DNA of 55,431 nucleotides, taken from the NCBI GenBank assembly GCA_026387355.1, contig JAPLLW010000013.1, positions 1 to 55,431 of the forward strand. The letters run 5' to 3'. Shown one piece after another: positions 52,142 to 55,431 of this stretch. Source of the stretch: Candidatus Omnitrophota bacterium. GTDB lineage: Bacteria; Omnitrophota; Gorgyraeia; Gygaellales; Profunditerraquicolaceae. The notes under the pieces are model-generated. The model did not search any database and was not told the origin of the DNA. It worked only from the letters and a program-made list of their open reading frames with translations. Made by a program: the position numbers and the translations under genes. Each line of letters opens with the position of its first letter. The stretch's first letter is position 1.

Positions 52142-52635
52142 AAACCATGAAGCTAATGACTAAAAAGATGATTTGTGTAATATTTTCGTTAAGTTTTGTT
52201 TGTTTTGGTGTCAAAGATCTCTTTGCGGTTTCCTTGGATTCACGTCAGAAAAAGGAAGGATCTGTGATCAAGGAGATGGAAAAGGAAAATAATGCATTAA
52301 TGGATCCTAAGATAGCTAGTAACAGGTATAGTATTCAATATAGATCCGGGGATATGCGCGATCCTTTTGTAAGCCAAATATCAAAAAAAGATGAAAAATC
52401 CGTTGAGCAGATAGATGCGCCGCCTTTACCTCAATTTACTGTGCAGGGTTTGATTTGGGGGGGCGTATTACCGCAGGCAATAATCAATAATAAAGTTTAT
52501 AAAGTTGGAGACACAATAGAAGAGGCGCGCATTACAGATATATCAAGAGAGGGAATAAAAGTTTATTTTCATAGACATGAATATACGGTTCCTGCGCCTG
52601 TTTTATTGGGTGCTAAAGGGTCTAATAATACCTAA
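52138..52635 (+). CDS. PilP/GspC-like periplasmic protein
   Basis: 165 aa from GTG 52138. ATG 52147 is an alternative. A signal or anchor (MICVIFSLSFVCFGVKDLFA) precedes a disordered linker, RSGDMRDPFVSQ, and a small beta domain (FTVQGLIWGGVLPQAIINNKVYKVGD). This is the PilP/GspC HR domain that docks on the secretin. It is translationally coupled to pilO and followed by the secretin gene. Confidence 0.82.
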   Translation: MKTMKLMTKKMICVIFSLSFVCFGVKDLFAVSLDSRQKKEGSVIKEMEKENNALMDPKIASNRYSIQYRSGDMRDPFVSQISKKDEKSVEQIDAPPLPQFTVQGLIWGGVLPQAIINNKVYKVGDTIEEARITDISREGIKVYFHRHEYTVPAPVLLGAKGSNNT

Positions 52636-52647
52636 GGAGGTAATTAA

Positions 52648-54237
52648 ATGAAATTAGTAAGTTTATGCAAAATCTTCGTTTTGGCTATGTTTATTTCCCT
52701 ATGTTTTTTTGTTACAAAAATTCATGCTGCTGATGAATTGCCTCCTTTGATATCCATGGATCTTCAGGATGCGTCCATCAAGGATGTCTTAAAAATTCTT
52801 TCCGTACAGTCAGGGATGAATTTTATTGCGTCAGAAGCAGTCAAAGACAGGAAATTAACTCTTTACTTAGAGAAGGTTGAGTTAAGGGAGGCGCTGGATA
52901 AAATATTCAAGGCGAATAACCTTTCCTATGAAATGAATAAAGATGGCAATATCATTATTGTTAAGGATTGGGGCAAGCCGCAACTTGAGACCGAAACAAG
53001 GGTTTTTTATTTAAAGCACGCTACAGTCTCGTCTTCTTCATTAAAAGAAGAAGAGGCTAATACTATAAGGCCCGGACAAGATGATTCTAGTAGTGGCTCT
53101 AGTAGCGGTTCTTCATCAAGCGCTTCTTCAAGCAGTTCTTCAAGTTCTAATGGTGGCCAAACCACAACCGGTAAATGGGGGGTTGAAGATGACGCAGGTA
53201 TTACTAAAGTTATAACGAAAATTCTCTCTGATCAAGGTTCTGTTATCGAAGATTTCCGCACTAACAGCCTTATTGTTACGGATATCCCTAGTAAAATGGT
53301 GGTTATCGCGCGGGTAATCGCCTCTCTGGATATTTCAGTAACCCAGATTATGCTGGAAGTAGAGATGCTTGATGTTAGTAAGAATGTTATAGATAATATG
53401 GGTATTAAATACGGGCAAACCCCATTATCTGTAGCTATAAGCGGTGCACAGGCAAGCTTAGGTTTTCCGTACCAAAGCTGGGCAAAGGTAATTTCCAATG
53501 GTACTATGGGATCAATTGATATTAATGACGGGTTAAACGGTACTGTGCCTTACAAAGCGCAATTAGATTGGTTAAGTACCCAGACAGATACTAAATATTT
53601 AGCCAGGCCCAGGATCTTGACTTTGAATAACGAAACCGCAGAGATAAAAATTGTCACAAATGAAGCAATAGGCGTTAAGGTTACTACTTCGGCTACAGGT
53701 GGTGCTACCGGTACAACAGTCTCAGAAGCAGAGCGCTTTGAGACCGGGGTATCGTTAAGAGTGACTCCTCAGGTTGATAGTGATAGCGGTGAGATTACTA
53801 TGTTTATTTATCCTGAGGTTTCAGAGGCTTCTACAACGCCGACTACTATTGATACTGGCACAGGCAAGCCATCCACTTTCTATAACCCTGAAATTCGCAG
53901 CGCTAAAACAACTGTGCGTATCAAGGATGGTGAAACAGTTGTTATCGGCGGGTTAATCCGTAATCAGAGTGCAGAGGTTATAACAAAGCTTCCCGTACTG
54001 GGAGATATACCTTTAATCGGAGGCCTTTTTAGGCATAAGAGCCAAAATCCTGATAAACAACGCGAACTCTTGGTTTTCATCACTCCGCGTATTGTTAAAA
54101 ACGGTGGCTCGCAAATCAGTAAAGCTGTTGCTGACCAGAAGGTTATTCTGCCGCTTAGAGAACAGGCAGTGGTTACGAATATGGGGCGTCAGCAGAGCAT
54201 AGGGAACTATTTAAGTAATTTTGAGAGACAGCGTTAG
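52648..54237 (+). CDS. Secretin (PilQ/GspD family)
   Basis: 529 aa with a strong AAGGAGG site. A signal peptide (VLAMFISLCFFVTKIHA) is followed by an STN/N0 domain (ISMDLQDASIKDVLKILS). A Ser/Gly linker of ~30 residues follows, then an N1-like domain (NSLIVTDIPSKM). The C-terminal secretin domain has VVIGGLIRNQSAE, KLPVLGDIPLIGGLFR and LLVFITPRIV. It forms the outer-membrane pore. It has fewer N domains than classical PilQ or GspD. The PilMN-O-P neighbours favour a type IV pilus over type II secretion. Confidence 0.9.
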   Translation: MKLVSLCKIFVLAMFISLCFFVTKIHAADELPPLISMDLQDASIKDVLKILSVQSGMNFIASEAVKDRKLTLYLEKVELREALDKIFKANNLSYEMNKDGNIIIVKDWGKPQLETETRVFYLKHATVSSSSLKEEEANTIRPGQDDSSSGSSSGSSSSASSSSSSSSNGGQTTTGKWGVEDDAGITKVITKILSDQGSVIEDFRTNSLIVTDIPSKMVVIARVIASLDISVTQIMLEVEMLDVSKNVIDNMGIKYGQTPLSVAISGAQASLGFPYQSWAKVISNGTMGSIDINDGLNGTVPYKAQLDWLSTQTDTKYLARPRILTLNNETAEIKIVTNEAIGVKVTTSATGGATGTTVSEAERFETGVSLRVTPQVDSDSGEITMFIYPEVSEASTTPTTIDTGTGKPSTFYNPEIRSAKTTVRIKDGETVVIGGLIRNQSAEVITKLPVLGDIPLIGGLFRHKSQNPDKQRELLVFITPRIVKNGGSQISKAVADQKVILPLREQAVVTNMGRQQSIGNYLSNFERQR

Positions 54238-54251
54238 TTCCTTGCAAATCT

Positions 54252-55431
54252 ATGTATAAAACAAAACATCTGAGACTAGGCGAGCTTTTGGTCAAAGAGG
54301 GCCTGATAAATGAAGCACAGTTAGAAAAGGCTGTTAATGTCCAGAAGCAAGAAGGCGGTCGTTTAGGCGAAGTTCTGGTTAAATTGGGTTTTGTTCAAGA
54401 AGACCAGATGGTTACTGTTTTAGGTAAACAGCTTAATGTCCCTTATTTTTCTTTGGGTACGGGGATGCTTAAGCCGGCATTAGATCAGGGCCTTGAAAGA
54501 TTAATTCAGCATGATTTTGCGTCAAAAAATTCCGTTCTCCCTTTGTCCCGCACGTTACGCTCCCTTACTATAGCAATGTCTGATCCATTGGATTTGATAC
54601 TTATCGATAATCTCGTAAAATTAACTAACTGCGAGATTAATCCGGTAATCGCCACTAAATCTGATATATCTAAGGCAATAGAAGATTTCTATGGTAAATC
54701 CGCTATGTTAAATCAGGCAGTGCAGGAAAGCTACGATGTCTCTTCTATGGGAAATGCTGCATCTTCTACTGAAGATGGCGATATAGAGCAGGAGTTAAGC
54801 CTTGATAAGTTGGTTGCCCGGGCAGAAGAAGCGCCGGTAGTAAAGTTAGTTGATCTGATTATTCGTCAGGCAATCGATGAGAGAGCCTCGGATATTCACA
54901 TAGAGCCTTTTAAAGACAGGATCTCTTTAAGGTACCGCATTGACGGTAGATTATATGAAATACCGCCGCCGGCAAAACATCTGCATTTACCGATTGTCTC
55001 GCGCGTAAAAATACTTGCCAGATTAGATATTGCTGAAAAACGCCTTCCTCAGGATGGAGCTATTGTAGTGCGTATAGCTGAACGGCCCATAGATATACGC
55101 GTCTCTATAATTCCTACCATATACGGAGAAAAGGCAGTTTTGAGATTATTAGACCGTAGCCAGGTAGTTTTAGATTTAAGCCAGATGGGCTTTGATTCAG
55201 GCCAGCTTGAATTAATGCGTAAGGCGATTAATTCTCCGTATGGTTTGGTTTTGATGACGGGGCCGACGGGTAGTGGTAAGACCACGACATTATACGGGAT
55301 ATTAAACGAAATAAAAAGCAGCGCCAAGAATATAATTACTATTGAGGATCCTGTAGAATATAAGCTGGATGGCATTAATCAGGTTCAGGTAAAACCTGAG
55401 ATTGGACTTACTTTTTCTAATGCCCTGCGTA
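54252..55431 (+). CDS. Assembly ATPase PilB/GspE, N-terminal part (cut by window end)
   Basis: The frame opens at 54252 and is still open at the last base (393 codons). MshEN-type N-terminal domains (LRLGELLVKEGLINEAQLEKA, GRLGEVLVKLGFVQEDQM) may bind c-di-GMP. The ATPase core follows with ASDIHIEPF, RLPQDGAI (Asp box) and Walker A GPTGSGKTTTLYG near residue 337. ITIEDPVEYKLDGINQVQV comes after it. It powers pilus extension. The Walker B and His box regions lie partly beyond the window. No ribosome binding site is evident. Confidence 0.93.
   Translation, partial: MYKTKHLRLGELLVKEGLINEAQLEKAVNVQKQEGGRLGEVLVKLGFVQEDQMVTVLGKQLNVPYFSLGTGMLKPALDQGLERLIQHDFASKNSVLPLSRTLRSLTIAMSDPLDLILIDNLVKLTNCEINPVIATKSDISKAIEDFYGKSAMLNQAVQESYDVSSMGNAASSTEDGDIEQELSLDKLVARAEEAPVVKLVDLIIRQAIDERASDIHIEPFKDRISLRYRIDGRLYEIPPPAKHLHLPIVSRVKILARLDIAEKRLPQDGAIVVRIAERPIDIRVSIIPTIYGEKAVLRLLDRSQVVLDLSQMGFDSGQLELMRKAINSPYGLVLMTGPTGSGKTTTLYGILNEIKSSAKNIITIEDPVEYKLDGINQVQVKPEIGLTFSNALR

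Noticed and set aside
53085-53160. Ser-rich DNA repeat in the secretin gene as a slippage or phase-variation tract
   Set aside because: Serine codons are mixed (TCT, AGT, AGC, TCA) and no long homopolymer or exact short repeat is present. It reads as a flexible linker.

Overview
The window carries the 3' end of an rRNA operon (23S then 5S) followed by about 55 kb of tightly packed genes, every protein gene on the plus strand. It looks like the chromosome of a Gram-negative, probably uncultured bacterium. Supporting signs are LL-diaminopimelate aminotransferase (DapL) instead of the succinylase route, a secretin and type IV pilus assembly block, a moderately AT-rich composition, overlapping genes and several operon heads without a ribosome binding site. 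Gene content and style fit the PVC-related candidate phyla, with Omnitrophota (former OP3) as my best guess. This is an inference without a 16S sequence.

Layout. 1-690: 23S tail, spacer, 5S, terminator. 690-7860: two CxxCxxCC proteins, a CPA2 antiporter fused to a PTS EIIA domain, yajQ, a secreted cyclophilin, a PPC/DUF296 protein, an unknown protein, pgi and dus. 7860-8460: a gene-free stretch holding a probable orphan structured RNA on the minus strand and a GC-rich compound palindrome. 8463-10673: a large secreted protein with Tyr/Asn/Pro-rich repeats and a degenerate HExxH motif. 10792-19935: recG-rsmD-coaD-yceD-rpmF-plsX-fabH-fabD-fabG-acpP, terminator, fabF, which is the classical fatty-acid synthesis cluster. 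19954-25626: leuC-leuD-leuB, asd, truA, then rplM-rpsI with a terminator. 25809-41332: argCJBDF-argG-argH, lysA, a small secreted protein, dapF-dapA-dapB-dapL, folK, panC, an L-aspartate dehydrogenase and a small duplicated Lys-rich protein. 41403-47423: a glycosyltransferase, uvrA and a TPR protein. 47487-55431: a DUF2582 winged-helix gene, four prepilin-like genes, an excisionase-like HTH gene, then a pilMN fusion, pilO, pilP, a secretin gene, and an ATPase gene (pilB/gspE) cut by the window end.

Pathways. ArgC/J/B/D/F/G/H cover arginine synthesis from glutamate through the cyclic ArgJ route, so separate argA and argE are not needed. Asd, DapA, DapB, DapL, DapF and LysA cover lysine and meso-DAP synthesis from aspartyl phosphate. 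plsX, the fab genes and acpP cover fatty-acid initiation and elongation up to the enoyl step (no fabZ or fabI here). leuCDB cover the isopropylmalate steps, without leuA.

The least ordinary signals are intergenic. A family of palindromes starts with the conserved octamer GGGTCCTG, and two copies build the upstream gene's stop codon into a perfect outer stem. Two further inverted repeats begin AGGGG(A/T)CA. One minus-strand locus has its own promoter, fold and terminator and no open reading frame.
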